This document shows positions 26,644 through 35,026 of a stretch of 44,365 nt of DNA, in pieces. Location: assembly GCA_902805885.1 (NCBI GenBank), contig CADCUM010000035.1:1-44365 (forward strand). The letters are read 5' to 3'. The DNA comes from an uncultured Nocardioides sp. Lineage in GTDB: Bacteria > Actinomycetota > Actinomycetes > Propionibacteriales > Nocardioidaceae. The position numbers and the translations under genes are program-made. Below the pieces are notes generated by a model. The model was not told where the DNA came from and searched no databases. It saw only the letters and a program-made list of their open reading frames with translations. Every line of letters begins with the position of its first letter. Positions within the stretch are counted from its first letter, which is position 1.

Positions 26644-27686
26644 CACAGCCGCCTCTCGAACAGCGCCCGCACGCCCGGCTCGCTGCGGACCAGCTCCATG
26701 GCGGCAGCAGCGTGGCCGGGCACGTACCCGGTACCGACGAGCATGGTCACGTCGGCGGCGAGGCCCTCGGCGCCGAGCGCGGCGGCGCTGAAGGACGTGG
26801 CCATCGAGAAGAAGATCACCGTCCCGCCCGTGGCGGTCGCCAGGATGGCGCCGCCCTCGCAGCCGGGTACGTCGACGCACACGACGGTCACGTCGGCCGG
26901 TCCGCCGGCGGCCCCGACGGCGTCGCGCAGGGCGATCGGGTCGCGGGCGTCCGCGATCGCCACCTCGTCGGCGATCCCCGCCTCGCGGAGCAGGTCGGCC
27001 TCGGCGTCGTGCGGGACGACGCCGATCGCCCGTCGGGCTCCCGCCCGCCGGGCCGCGGCCAGGCACAGGGAGCCGGACTTGCCCGCGGCGCCGATCACCG
27101 CGACGACGGGGTCGTCGTAGCGGGCCACGTGGCGCTCGGTGAGGGCCGGAGCGCCGCAGACGTCCATCACGCTCAGCGAGAGGGCGGGGTCGAGGTCGTC
27201 GGGGATCACGGCGGCGATCGAGCGGCCGAACAGCACGGCGTACCCCTCACAGGGCACCTGCTCGCCACGACCGTCCCACCGCTGCAGCGCGTCCTCGACG
27301 ACGAGCGGCGTGAGGGTCAGGCTGACCAGGGTGGCGATGCGGTCCCCGACGCTCAGCCCGAGCGGGGACTCGGGCCCGACCTCCTCGACGGTGCCGACGA
27401 GCATCCCGCCGGAGCCGGTCTCGGGGTTCTGCATCTTGCCGCGCGACGCCACGATGTCGAGGACCTCGGCCCGGATGGCGGCGCCGTCGCCATGGTGCTT
27501 GCGCTCGAGCTGGCGGTACGACGCCGCGTCGAGGTTGAGCCGCTCGACCCGCACGCGGACCTCGTCGGGCCAGAGCTCGGCCCGGGTGTCGAGGCGCTCG
27601 GCGGCCTGGGGCAGGACGGTCCGGCCGTCCAGCACCCGGTGCAGGCCCGTCGGGTCTCCCGTGCGCAGGGAAGTCGGGACGCTCAT
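26643..27686 (-). CDS. kdd: L-erythro-3,5-diaminohexanoate dehydrogenase
   Basis: A 347-aa MDR-related NAD(P)-dependent enzyme that oxidatively deaminates 3,5-diaminohexanoate to 5-amino-3-oxohexanoate. Diagnostic stretches are the early HHGDG, KMQNPETGSGGMLVGTV, PCEGYAVLFGRSIAAVIPDD and the cofactor loop VIGAAGKSGSLCLAAAR, with GTGYVPGHA near the end. It lacks the structural zinc lobe of alcohol dehydrogenases, as known Kdd does. First gene of the minus-strand kam unit, divergent from kamA; AAGGA lies about 10 nt before the start. Confidence 0.92.
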   Translation of the reverse strand: MSVPTSLRTGDPTGLHRVLDGRTVLPQAAERLDTRAELWPDEVRVRVERLNLDAASYRQLERKHHGDGAAIRAEVLDIVASRGKMQNPETGSGGMLVGTVEEVGPESPLGLSVGDRIATLVSLTLTPLVVEDALQRWDGRGEQVPCEGYAVLFGRSIAAVIPDDLDPALSLSVMDVCGAPALTERHVARYDDPVVAVIGAAGKSGSLCLAAARRAGARRAIGVVPHDAEADLLREAGIADEVAIADARDPIALRDAVGAAGGPADVTVVCVDVPGCEGGAILATATGGTVIFFSMATSFSAAALGAEGLAADVTMLVGTGYVPGHAAAAMELVRSEPGVRALFERRL

Positions 27687-27846
27687 CGTTGCCGTCCTTC
27701 TGTGTTGCTGTCCTCAGACAGGAAGTTTTCCGGCGTGGCATTGGACGCGCCGCATGATCTCCACGTACTGTCTCAGATGTGGCGCGTCACACACAACCGG
27801 CGCGCCGCCACGCCGTACCCCATCACGCCTCTATGCAGGAGACGCC
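27687..27846. promoter_or_regulatory. Divergent kdd/kamA control region with a repeated CTGTC(C)TCAGA motif
   Basis: Two related sites, CTGTCCTCAGACAG (27708-27721, imperfect palindrome) and CTGTCTCAGATG (27768-27779), lie 60 bp apart, about six helical turns. The first is close to kdd, the second upstream of kamA. GGAAGTTTTCC (27721-27731) and a possible -35 TTGGAC (27741-27746) lie between. AGGAG at 27836-27840 serves kamA. A natural candidate binder is the Lrp-type protein encoded at 29419. No cobalamin riboswitch was found. Confidence 0.45.
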
Positions 27847-29301
27847 ATGAGCATCGAGACCTCGTTCGGCCTCGAGACCGGACAGCCCTACCCCTACCAG
27901 CGCGTCGAGCTGGTCGAGCCGGACTGGACGCGGTTCCCCGGATGGGCCGGCGTGACCGCCGAGGACTGGGCCTCCGTGCAGTGGCAGCGCGCCCACTGCG
28001 TCAAGAACGTCAAGCAGCTGCGCGAGCTGCTCGGCGACCTCGTGGACGAGCGCTTCTACGCCGACCTCGAGCGCGACCAGGCCGAGCGCGCCACCATGTC
28101 CATGCTGGTGCCGCCGCAGATGATGAACACGATGGTCCCGACCGTCGAGCCCGCCGGGCCGGGGTCGCTCACCGAGGCGTTCTACGCCGACCCGATCCGC
28201 CACTACATGCTGCCGGTGTTCTCCGACCGGCGCACCGACTGGCCCAGCCACCCCCACGCCACCCGCGACTCGCTCCACGAGCACGACATGTGGGCCACCG
28301 AGGGCCTGACCCACCGCTACCCCACCAAGGTCCTGGCCGAGCTGCTCCCGACCTGTCCTCAGTACTGCGGCCACTGCACCCGCATGGACCTCGTCGGCAA
28401 CTCGACGCCGGTCATCGACAAGCTGAAGTTCGCCGGCAAGCCCAACGACCGGATCGGCGACATGCTCGACTACCTCCGACGTACGCCGTCGGTGCGCGAC
28501 GTGGTGGTGTCGGGCGGCGACGTGGCGAACATGCCGTGGCCCCGGCTCGAGGCGTTCCTCACCTCCGTGCTGGAGATCGAGAACATCCGCGACATCCGCC
28601 TGGCCACCAAGGCCCTCATCGGCCTCCCGCAGCACTGGCTGCAGCCCGACGTCGTCGAGGGCGTCTCGCGCGTGGCGACCATCGCGCGGTCCCGCGGCGT
28701 CTCGCTAGCGATGCACACCCACGCCAACCACGCGAGCTCGGTGACCCCGATCGTCGCCGAGGCCACCCGCGCGATGCTGGACGCCGGCCTGCGCGACGTG
28801 CGCAACCAGGGCGTGCTCCTCAACGGCGTCAACGCCGACCCGCACGCGCTGCTCGACCTCTGCTTCCGCCTCCTCGACGGCGCGCAGATCATGCCCTACT
28901 ACTTCTACATGTGCGACATGATCCCGTTCTCGGAGCACTGGCGGGTCTCGGTCGCCGACGCGCAGCGGCTCCAGCACCACATCATGGGCTACCTCCCGGG
29001 CTTCGCGACGCCGCGCATCGTGTGCGACGTGCCGTTCGTCGGCAAGCGCTGGGTCCACCAGCTCGCCGACTACGACGCCGAGCACGGCATCTCCTACTGG
29101 ACCAAGAACTACCGCACCTCCATCGAGGCCGCGGACCCCGAGGCGCTCAACCGCACCTACGAGTACTACGACCCGATCCACACGCTCCCCGAGTCGGGCC
29201 GGCAGTGGTGGGAGCAGCACGGCCGGCTCGACGAGGCGTCGCTCAAGGCCGCCGAGGTGGCCGAGGCCTCCCGTCGTACGGCGGCCCTGCAGGCCTACTG
29301 A
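27847..29301 (+). CDS. kamA: L-lysine 2,3-aminomutase (KamA-family radical SAM enzyme)
   Basis: A 484-aa radical SAM/PLP enzyme that converts L-lysine to L-beta-lysine. The 4Fe-4S motif is Cys170-x3-Cys174-x2-Cys177 (TCPQYCGHCTR), preceded by THRYPTKVL. SGGDVANM supplies the SAM-binding GGD-like region. The C-terminal VGK with Lys400 is the probable PLP Schiff-base lysine. It has extra N- and C-terminal sequence compared with the roughly 415-aa clostridial enzyme. AGGAG sits 6 nt before the ATG. KamA relatives can act on other amino acids, but the divergent kdd-kamD-kamE-kal unit makes lysine the likely substrate. Confidence 0.92.
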   Translation: MSIETSFGLETGQPYPYQRVELVEPDWTRFPGWAGVTAEDWASVQWQRAHCVKNVKQLRELLGDLVDERFYADLERDQAERATMSMLVPPQMMNTMVPTVEPAGPGSLTEAFYADPIRHYMLPVFSDRRTDWPSHPHATRDSLHEHDMWATEGLTHRYPTKVLAELLPTCPQYCGHCTRMDLVGNSTPVIDKLKFAGKPNDRIGDMLDYLRRTPSVRDVVVSGGDVANMPWPRLEAFLTSVLEIENIRDIRLATKALIGLPQHWLQPDVVEGVSRVATIARSRGVSLAMHTHANHASSVTPIVAEATRAMLDAGLRDVRNQGVLLNGVNADPHALLDLCFRLLDGAQIMPYYFYMCDMIPFSEHWRVSVADAQRLQHHIMGYLPGFATPRIVCDVPFVGKRWVHQLADYDAEHGISYWTKNYRTSIEAADPEALNRTYEYYDPIHTLPESGRQWWEQHGRLDEASLKAAEVAEASRRTAALQAY

Positions 29302-29354
29302 CGGTCCGCTCCGCCGGCTCGCCCTCCCCCGGTCTGTCTGCGGCGTGTTCCACT

Positions 29355-29386
29355 GTCGAAGTCCCCGCATGTGCGGGGACTTCGAC
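29355..29386. terminator. Perfect hairpin, 15-bp arms, between convergent kamA and lrp-type genes
   Basis: GTCGAAGTCCCCGCA (29355-29369), TG, then the exact complement (29372-29386). Placed between two convergent stops, it is almost certainly a bidirectional terminator. The core CCCCGCATGTGCGGGG recurs almost unchanged at 42982-42996 and in a shorter form at 17488. Confidence 0.75.
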
Positions 29387-29418
29387 GATGACGCGGGGCC
29401 ACCGAGGAGCGCCGGGGG

Positions 29419-29871
29419 TCAGGCGAGAGGGCGGTTCTCGTACGGCGTGGAGAGCACGATCGTCGTCCGCGTGGACACGTTGGCGGCCAGGCGGATCCGG
29501 GACAGGAGGTCTTCCAGCGCGGCCGGGGTGGCGACGCGGATCTTGAGGATGTACGACTCGTCGCCGGCCACCGACCAGCACGACTCGATCTCCTCGATGG
29601 CGCTGACCCGCTCGGGGTAGTCGTCCGGCTGGGCCGGGTCGATCGGCGTGATGGAGATGAACGCGGTGAGGGAGCGACCGAGCTGCTCGTGGTCGACGGT
29701 GGCGCCGTACCCCTTGATCAGGCCGCGCTGCTCGAGGCGCTTGACCCGCTGGTGCACCGCGGAGGTGGACAGTCCCGTGGCCTTGCCCAGGTCGGTGTAG
29801 GACATCCGGCCGTCGACGGCCAGCAGGGACAGGATCTTGCGGTCGGTGGACTCGACCTCGGGCGTGCTCAC
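29419..29871 (-). CDS. Lrp/AsnC-family transcriptional regulator
   Basis: A 150-aa regulator. The N-terminal winged HTH is at about 8-55 (RKILSLLAVDGRMSYTDLGKATGLSTSAVHQRVKRLEQRGLI), followed by the ligand-sensing RAM domain at about 68-145 (VAGDESYILKIRVATPAALEDLL). Lrp-type proteins form octamers and sense amino acids. Adjacent to kamA, it is a good candidate for lysine control of the aminomutase genes. The alternative is simple membership in the upstream operon: the exonuclease stop lies only 10 bp before its GTG start. Confidence 0.9.
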   Translation of the reverse strand: MSTPEVESTDRKILSLLAVDGRMSYTDLGKATGLSTSAVHQRVKRLEQRGLIKGYGATVDHEQLGRSLTAFISITPIDPAQPDDYPERVSAIEEIESCWSVAGDESYILKIRVATPAALEDLLSRIRLAANVSTRTTIVLSTPYENRPLA

Positions 29872-29881
29872 GGCCGCCACC

Positions 29882-30817
29882 CTAGTGCGCGCCGGACAGG
29901 GCCTCGACGAGCCGTACGGCGGAGGAGCCGAGGCCCCAGCGCCCGTCGAGCGCGACCACGGCGTCCGGGTCGGCGGGCGTGCGCGGCCGGGAGAGGTCCG
30001 GCGATCCCAGGTCGAGGTCCCGCCGTACGGCGACCACGTCCGGGGCCACGGAGAGGTAGTCCGCCGCTGCCTTGATCTTGCCGCGCGGACCCGGCGCCAG
30101 GTCGGAGGCCGGGTCGGAGGCCGCGGCCAGGACGCCCGCGATGTCCCGGAAGCGGCCCAGCAGGGTGGCGGCGGTCTTGTCCCCGACCCCCGCCACACCG
30201 GGCAGCCCGTCGGAGCTGTCGCCGCGCAGGGTCGCGAAGTCGGCGTACTGCGCCGCGTCCACGCCGTACTTGGCGCGCACCCACGCGTTGTCGACCCGCT
30301 CGTGCCGGCCGACTCCACGCGCGGTGTAGAGCACCCGGACCTCGGCCTCGTCGTCGACCAGCTGGAACAGGTCGCGATCGCCGGTGACGATGTCGACCGG
30401 CATCCCCGCCCCGGTGGCGAGGGTGCCGATGACGTCGTCCGCCTCCATCTCCGGGTGCCCGACGACCGGGATGCCGTACGCCGCCAGCACCTCCCGGATG
30501 ACGGGCACCTGCACCTCGAGCGGGTCCGGCACCTCCTCGACGTCCGGGGCGGCCCCGGGCACGACCTCGACGACCCGGTGAGCCTTGTAGGAGGGGATGA
30601 GGTCGACGCGCCACTGCGGCCGCCAGTCGTCGTCCCAGCAACAGGCGAGGTGGCTGGGGTCGTACTCCCCCACCAGCCTGCTGATGAAGTCCATCAGTCC
30701 ACGCACCGCGTTGACCGGCGTCCCGTCCGGCGCCTTCACCGAGTCCGGCACGCCGAAGAAGGCACGGAAGTAGAGCGAAGCGGTGTCGAGGAGGAGCAGG
30801 CGGTCGCCGGAGGCCAT
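29882..30817 (-). CDS. 5'-3' exonuclease (PolI N-terminal type / flap nuclease)
   Basis: A 311-aa FEN-like nuclease related to the N-terminal domain of DNA polymerase I. Metal-binding acidic positions are present in LLLLDTASLYFRAFFG, CWDDDWRPQWR, EADDVIGTLA and VTGDRDLFQLV. The helix-hairpin-helix region is GLPGVAGVGDKTAATLLGRF. Mycobacterium tuberculosis has a free-standing homologue in the same neighbourhood as helY and tat. It probably removes RNA primers or flaps in replication and repair. Started at MASGDRLLLL. Confidence 0.9.
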   Translation of the reverse strand: MASGDRLLLLDTASLYFRAFFGVPDSVKAPDGTPVNAVRGLMDFISRLVGEYDPSHLACCWDDDWRPQWRVDLIPSYKAHRVVEVVPGAAPDVEEVPDPLEVQVPVIREVLAAYGIPVVGHPEMEADDVIGTLATGAGMPVDIVTGDRDLFQLVDDEAEVRVLYTARGVGRHERVDNAWVRAKYGVDAAQYADFATLRGDSSDGLPGVAGVGDKTAATLLGRFRDIAGVLAAASDPASDLAPGPRGKIKAAADYLSVAPDVVAVRRDLDLGSPDLSRPRTPADPDAVVALDGRWGLGSSAVRLVEALSGAH

Positions 30818-30849
30818 GGACCGCAGCCTCCCACACCGGCAGAGACGTC

Positions 30850-33657
30850 CTACTCCGCCAGCACGCTGTAGGCGACGACCCCGCGCTTGATGGACCGCGC
30901 GGTCTCCCGAGCGGTCTTCCGCAACGGCGTGTCGCCCGCCGCGTCGGCCACCTGCCCGGCCAGGTCGAGCAGCTGCTTCATCCACCGCACGAAGTCGCCC
31001 GCGGCCAGGCCGGTGACCATCAGCACGTCGTCGAGGTCGTCGCCCTCGGCCCACCGCCACGCGGCCCAGGCGAGCCCCACGTCGGGCTCCCTCAGGAAGT
31101 CGAGGCGGTGGTCGCGCTCGAGTGCCTCGAGCCGCGCCCAGACCCGCACCAGGTCGCCGAGGACCTGCTGCACGCGCCCGCCCGGGATCCGCGGCGCGGA
31201 GGCGTCGTCGGCCCGGCGCGCCTCGAAGACCACCGCCGAGAGCACCGCGGCGAGCTCGGACGCCGTCAGGTCGTCGAGCAGACCCTCGCGCATCGCCTCC
31301 GCGACGACGAGGTCCATGTCGGTGTAGATGCGGCGCAGGTGGGCGCCACGCTCGGTGACCTTCTCCCCCTCGAGGTAGCCGAGGGCGCTCAGCACCTCGC
31401 AGACCCGGTCGAACGTGCGGGCGACCGTGTTGGTGCGGTTCTCGACCCGACGCTCGAGGGTGTCGGCGTCGCGGCGCAGCTTGAACCAGCGCTCCGCCCA
31501 CCGCGCGTGGTCCTCACGGTCGGAGCACTGGTGGCAGGGGTGCGCCTTGAGGCGGCTCCGGAGGTCGGCGACCTTGCGGTCGACCGGGGAGTCGGCGAAG
31601 GCGTCCCCACCACGCCCCCGCAGCGGCGTCACGTCGAGACCGTGGGTCTTCTCGCGCAGCGCGTTGGCCAGGTCCCGGCGCTGCGCGGGGTTGCGGCCGT
31701 TGAAGTTCTTCGGCACCCGCATCCGCGTCAGCGCCCGCACCGGGACCGGGAAGTCCATCAGCGCCAGGCGTCGCGCCTGGCGATCGGCGGTCAGGACGTA
31801 GGGACGCGGCTCCTCACCGGACAGACCCGGGTCGAGCACCACGGCCAGGCCGCTGAACTTCCCCGACGGGACCTCGATCACGTCGCCCGGCTTCAGCCTT
31901 CCCAGCGAGTCGGCTGCCTCCGTGCGGCGGTCGGCGCGCCGCTCACGGGCGGCGCCCTTCTCGGCGTCCGAGATGGCCCGGCGCAGCGCGGCGTACTCCA
32001 TGAAGTCGCCCAGGTGGCAGGTCGCCGCCTCGGCGTAGCCGTCGAGCGCGTCCTCGGCCTTGCGCAGCTGGCGCGCCAGCCCCACGACGGCCTTGTCGGC
32101 CTGGAACTGGGCGAACGACTGCTCCAGCAGCTCGCGGGAGCGCGCGCGGCCGAACTGGTGCACGAGGTTGACGGCCATGTTGTACGACGGCCGGAACGAC
32201 GAGCGCAGGGGGTACGTCCGGGTCGAGGCGAGACCGGCCAGCTCGCGCGGGTTCGTCCCGGGCTGCCACAGCACGACGCCGTGTCCCTCGATGTCGAGCC
32301 CGCGGCGGCCGGCGCGACCGGTGAGCTGGGTGTACTCCCCCGGCGTCAGGTCGACGTGCGCCTCGCCGTTCCACTTCGAGAGCTTCTCGATCACCACCGT
32401 GCGGGCCGGCATGTTGATGCCGAGCGCCAGGGTCTCGGTGGCGAAGACGACCTTGACGAGGCCCTCCTGGAAGAGCTGCTCGACCACCTGCTTGAACGCC
32501 GGCAGCAACCCGGCGTGGTGGGCGGCGACGCCCCTGGTGAGCCCGTCGAGGAACTCGTGGTAGCCCAGGACCTGCAGGTCCTCCTCCGGCAGGCTGCGTG
32601 CCGCGTGCTCGACCCGGGCGAAGATCTCGTCGCGCTCGGCGACGGTGGTGAGCCGGGTGTTGGCGTCGAGCAGCTGCGTCACCGCGGCGTCGCAGCCGGC
32701 CCTGCTGAAGATGAAGACGATGGCCGGGAGCAGGCCCTCACGGTCCAGGCGCTCGACCACGTCGACGCGGCTGGGGATCCAGACGCGCCGGCTGGTGCCG
32801 CTGTCACGCGCCCCCTGCTTGTCCCGGGCCCGGGAGCCCCCGCGCTTGGGCCGACGGTCCTTCATGCGCCCTGCTGCCCAGTCGTCGCGGGCGATCCGGA
32901 CGAGCTCGTCGTTGACGGGGGCACCCTCCTTGACGAAGCCCGCGCTCGCGTCGACGTCGCTGGAGGCGAAGAGGTCGAGCAGGCGACGCCCGACCATCAC
33001 GTGCTGGAACAGCGGCACCGGTCGCCGCTCCTCCACCACGGTCGTGGTCTCGCCACGGACGGTCTCGAGCCACTCGCCGAACTCCTCGGCGTTGGACACG
33101 GTGGCCGACAGCGACACCAGCGTGACCGACTCGGGGAGGTGGATGATGACCTCCTCCCAGACAGCGCCACGCATGCGGTCGGCGAGGTAGTGCACCTCGT
33201 CCATCACGACGAAGCCCAGGCCGAGCAGGGTCCGCGACCCGGCGTAGAGCATGTTGCGCAGGACCTCGGTGGTCATCACGACGATGGGCGCCTCGCCGTT
33301 CACGACGTTGTCGCCGGTCAGGAGGCCGACCTGGTCGGCGCCGTACCGCCTGACGAGGTCGTGGTACTTCTGGTTCGACAGCGCCTTGATCGGGGTGGTG
33401 TAGAACGCCTTGCGCCCGGTCTGCAGCGCCAGGTGGATCGCGAACTCGCCGACCACCGTCTTGCCCGAGCCGGTGGGCGCGGCGACGAGCACGCCGCGTC
33501 CCTCCTCGATCTCCCGGCACGCGCGCACCTGGAAGTCGTCCAGCTCGAAGCCGTGCAGGCCCCCGAAGTCCCGGAGGTGAGGGTGCCTGCTGTCGCGCTT
33601 GTACGCCGCGTAGCGCTCCGCGGGGCTCGCGACGTGGTCGTGGCTCGACTCGCTCAT
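30850..33657 (-). CDS. helY: Ski2/Mtr4-like DEVH-box RNA helicase HelY
   Basis: A 935-aa superfamily-2 helicase. Walker A is APTGSGKT at 60-67, the DEVH box is at 153-156 (MDEVHYLAD), SLSATVSN is motif III, and motif VI is TQLTGRAGRRGLD. The long C-terminal DSHCT-type domain ends at YSVLAE. Related to the yeast Ski2/Mtr4 RNA helicases and named HelY in mycobacteria, where it also lies beside tatC, tatA, pafC and pafB. Likely role is RNA unwinding in decay or processing. The ATG overlaps the diacylglycerol kinase stop (ATGA). Confidence 0.93.
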   Translation of the reverse strand: MSESSHDHVASPAERYAAYKRDSRHPHLRDFGGLHGFELDDFQVRACREIEEGRGVLVAAPTGSGKTVVGEFAIHLALQTGRKAFYTTPIKALSNQKYHDLVRRYGADQVGLLTGDNVVNGEAPIVVMTTEVLRNMLYAGSRTLLGLGFVVMDEVHYLADRMRGAVWEEVIIHLPESVTLVSLSATVSNAEEFGEWLETVRGETTTVVEERRPVPLFQHVMVGRRLLDLFASSDVDASAGFVKEGAPVNDELVRIARDDWAAGRMKDRRPKRGGSRARDKQGARDSGTSRRVWIPSRVDVVERLDREGLLPAIVFIFSRAGCDAAVTQLLDANTRLTTVAERDEIFARVEHAARSLPEEDLQVLGYHEFLDGLTRGVAAHHAGLLPAFKQVVEQLFQEGLVKVVFATETLALGINMPARTVVIEKLSKWNGEAHVDLTPGEYTQLTGRAGRRGLDIEGHGVVLWQPGTNPRELAGLASTRTYPLRSSFRPSYNMAVNLVHQFGRARSRELLEQSFAQFQADKAVVGLARQLRKAEDALDGYAEAATCHLGDFMEYAALRRAISDAEKGAARERRADRRTEAADSLGRLKPGDVIEVPSGKFSGLAVVLDPGLSGEEPRPYVLTADRQARRLALMDFPVPVRALTRMRVPKNFNGRNPAQRRDLANALREKTHGLDVTPLRGRGGDAFADSPVDRKVADLRSRLKAHPCHQCSDREDHARWAERWFKLRRDADTLERRVENRTNTVARTFDRVCEVLSALGYLEGEKVTERGAHLRRIYTDMDLVVAEAMREGLLDDLTASELAAVLSAVVFEARRADDASAPRIPGGRVQQVLGDLVRVWARLEALERDHRLDFLREPDVGLAWAAWRWAEGDDLDDVLMVTGLAAGDFVRWMKQLLDLAGQVADAAGDTPLRKTARETARSIKRGVVAYSVLAE

Positions 33658-34568
33658 GCGATGACCTCCAGGGCGCCGGGGACGCACTCGACAGTGAGGG
33701 GCAGGGGACCGAAGCGCTCGCCGTCGGCGTAGGCCACGATGCCAGGCGCGGCCACGGTGACCTGCTTGACCCGGTGGCGGGAGTACTCGGCGAGACCGTC
33801 GATCGAGCCGGTGAACAGACGCGGGTAGGAGCGGACCAGCTTCCGCTTGGTCATCCTGCCCACCACGACGACGTCGAGCAGCCCGTCGTCGAGCTCGGCG
33901 CCCTCGGTGATCCGCAGCCCGCCGCCGAAGGAGGGACCGTTGCCCACCGCGACGAGCATGGCCTCGGTCTCCACTGTCTCGTCGTCCAGCTGGAGGACGT
34001 ACGGGATCGGCCGGAAGGTGGGCAGCTCGGCGACGGTCGCGAGGTTGTAGCGCATCTGGCCGCGCGGCCACCGCATGTCGTTGGCGCGCTCGTTGACCAC
34101 GGCGTCGAACCCGGCCGCCATGACGGTGACGAACCACCGGTCCCCGCTGCGGGCCAGGTCGAGCGTGCGGGTGCGGGATGCGACGACCCGGTCCGCCGCG
34201 GCCGCCGGGTCGCGGCGCGGGAGCCCGAGGTAGCGAGCGACGTCGTTGCCGGTGCCACTGGGGATCAACCCGAGCGGCACGCCGGTGCCGGCCACCGCCT
34301 GGGCACCGAGGTGCGTCAGCCCGTCACCGCCGCACACCACCAGGGCCTCCACGCCGTCGGCCACGCACGCGCGCGCGAGGTCGAGCGCCTCGTCGGCGTC
34401 GCGACCCTGCAGGTTGCGGACGACGAACCCCGCCGCGCGCAGCCTGGGCAGCGCGACGTCGCGGTGGCGGGCGCCCCTTCCCCGGCCGGCCGTGGGGTTC
34501 GTCAGCAGCGCGATCTCGCGGCCCCGCCGGGACGGCTGCGGCGAAGGACCCTGCATGCTCGCGACCAT
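33654..34568 (-). CDS. Diacylglycerol/lipid kinase family protein (DagK type)
   Basis: A 304-aa soluble lipid kinase of the DagK/YegS group, which phosphorylates diacylglycerol or related lipids with ATP. TNPTAGRGRG near residue 24, GGDGLTH at 80-86 and IPSGTGNDVARYLGL at 102-116 are the nucleotide-binding motifs; FVTVMAAGFDA and GDGPSFGGG-like VGNGPSFGGGL are also typical. The start may be Met1 or Met5 (34556); both follow the G-rich repeats at 34561-34619, which make the ribosome binding site hard to define. Confidence 0.9.
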   Translation of the reverse strand: MVASMQGPSPQPSRRGREIALLTNPTAGRGRGARHRDVALPRLRAAGFVVRNLQGRDADEALDLARACVADGVEALVVCGGDGLTHLGAQAVAGTGVPLGLIPSGTGNDVARYLGLPRRDPAAAADRVVASRTRTLDLARSGDRWFVTVMAAGFDAVVNERANDMRWPRGQMRYNLATVAELPTFRPIPYVLQLDDETVETEAMLVAVGNGPSFGGGLRITEGAELDDGLLDVVVVGRMTKRKLVRSYPRLFTGSIDGLAEYSRHRVKQVTVAAPGIVAYADGERFGPLPLTVECVPGALEVIA

Positions 34569-34619
34569 ATCCCCCGCGACCTACATCCCCCGCGACCTGT
34601 CCCCCGCGGCCTATCCCCC
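34561..34619. repeat. Short tandem repeats, unit about TCCCCCGCGACCT
   Basis: Copies begin at 34570, 34586 and 34600, with a partial copy at 34614 and another partial copy at 34561-34569. Periods are 16, 14 and 14 bp. The array fills the gap between the stop of the 130-aa gene and the start of the lipid kinase gene, so on the minus strand each unit offers a GGGGGA that could act as a ribosome binding site. Confidence 0.6.
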
Positions 34620-35003
34620 GATCCGGAGCAGGGCCGCGAAGCGCTCCGGACGGGCGCCGACCGCGCGGGCCAGCCGGTCGAGGGCGTCCAGCACCCGCTC
34701 CGCGGTCCACGCCGTCCCTGGTGCGGCGATCGCCAGCCGGTCGTCGTACTCGCCGAGCACGACCTGTCCGTGCCGCCAGGCCTGGTGGACGCGGAGGCGG
34801 CCCGCGTCGTCCATCACCGGCACGGGATAGGCCTCGTCGACGGCCACGAGGTCGCACACCAGGTCCTCCCGGCCCTCCCCGGTGAGCCGACCCGGCACGC
34901 GGTGACCGCTGCTCAGCCCGTCGTCGGCGCGCCACACGACGTCCTCCGTGCCGAGCCAGTCAGGGAGGTCGAACGGGTCGACGTCAGCGAGGGCGGGCTG
35001 CAT
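34611..35003 (-). CDS. Hypothetical protein (130 aa) in the tat-helY unit
   Basis: A 130-aa soluble, acidic protein starting MQPALADVDPFDLPDWLGTEDVVW. No membrane segment or signal, no cysteine cluster. Two halves are visible: a beta-rich N-terminal part and a helical end (RVLDALDRLARAVGARPERFAALL). Codon use and spacing (23 bp after tatC) indicate a real, cotranscribed gene. I do not recognise a family. Its place beside tatC need not mean a role in secretion. Confidence 0.7.
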   Translation of the reverse strand: MQPALADVDPFDLPDWLGTEDVVWRADDGLSSGHRVPGRLTGEGREDLVCDLVAVDEAYPVPVMDDAGRLRVHQAWRHGQVVLGEYDDRLAIAAPGTAWTAERVLDALDRLARAVGARPERFAALLRIGG

Positions 35004-35026
35004 GCGCCCAGCCTCTCAGAGCCCTC

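Noticed and set aside
31108..33732. An 874-codon plus-strand frame opposite helY
   Set aside because: Antisense shadow of a helicase with all motifs intact.
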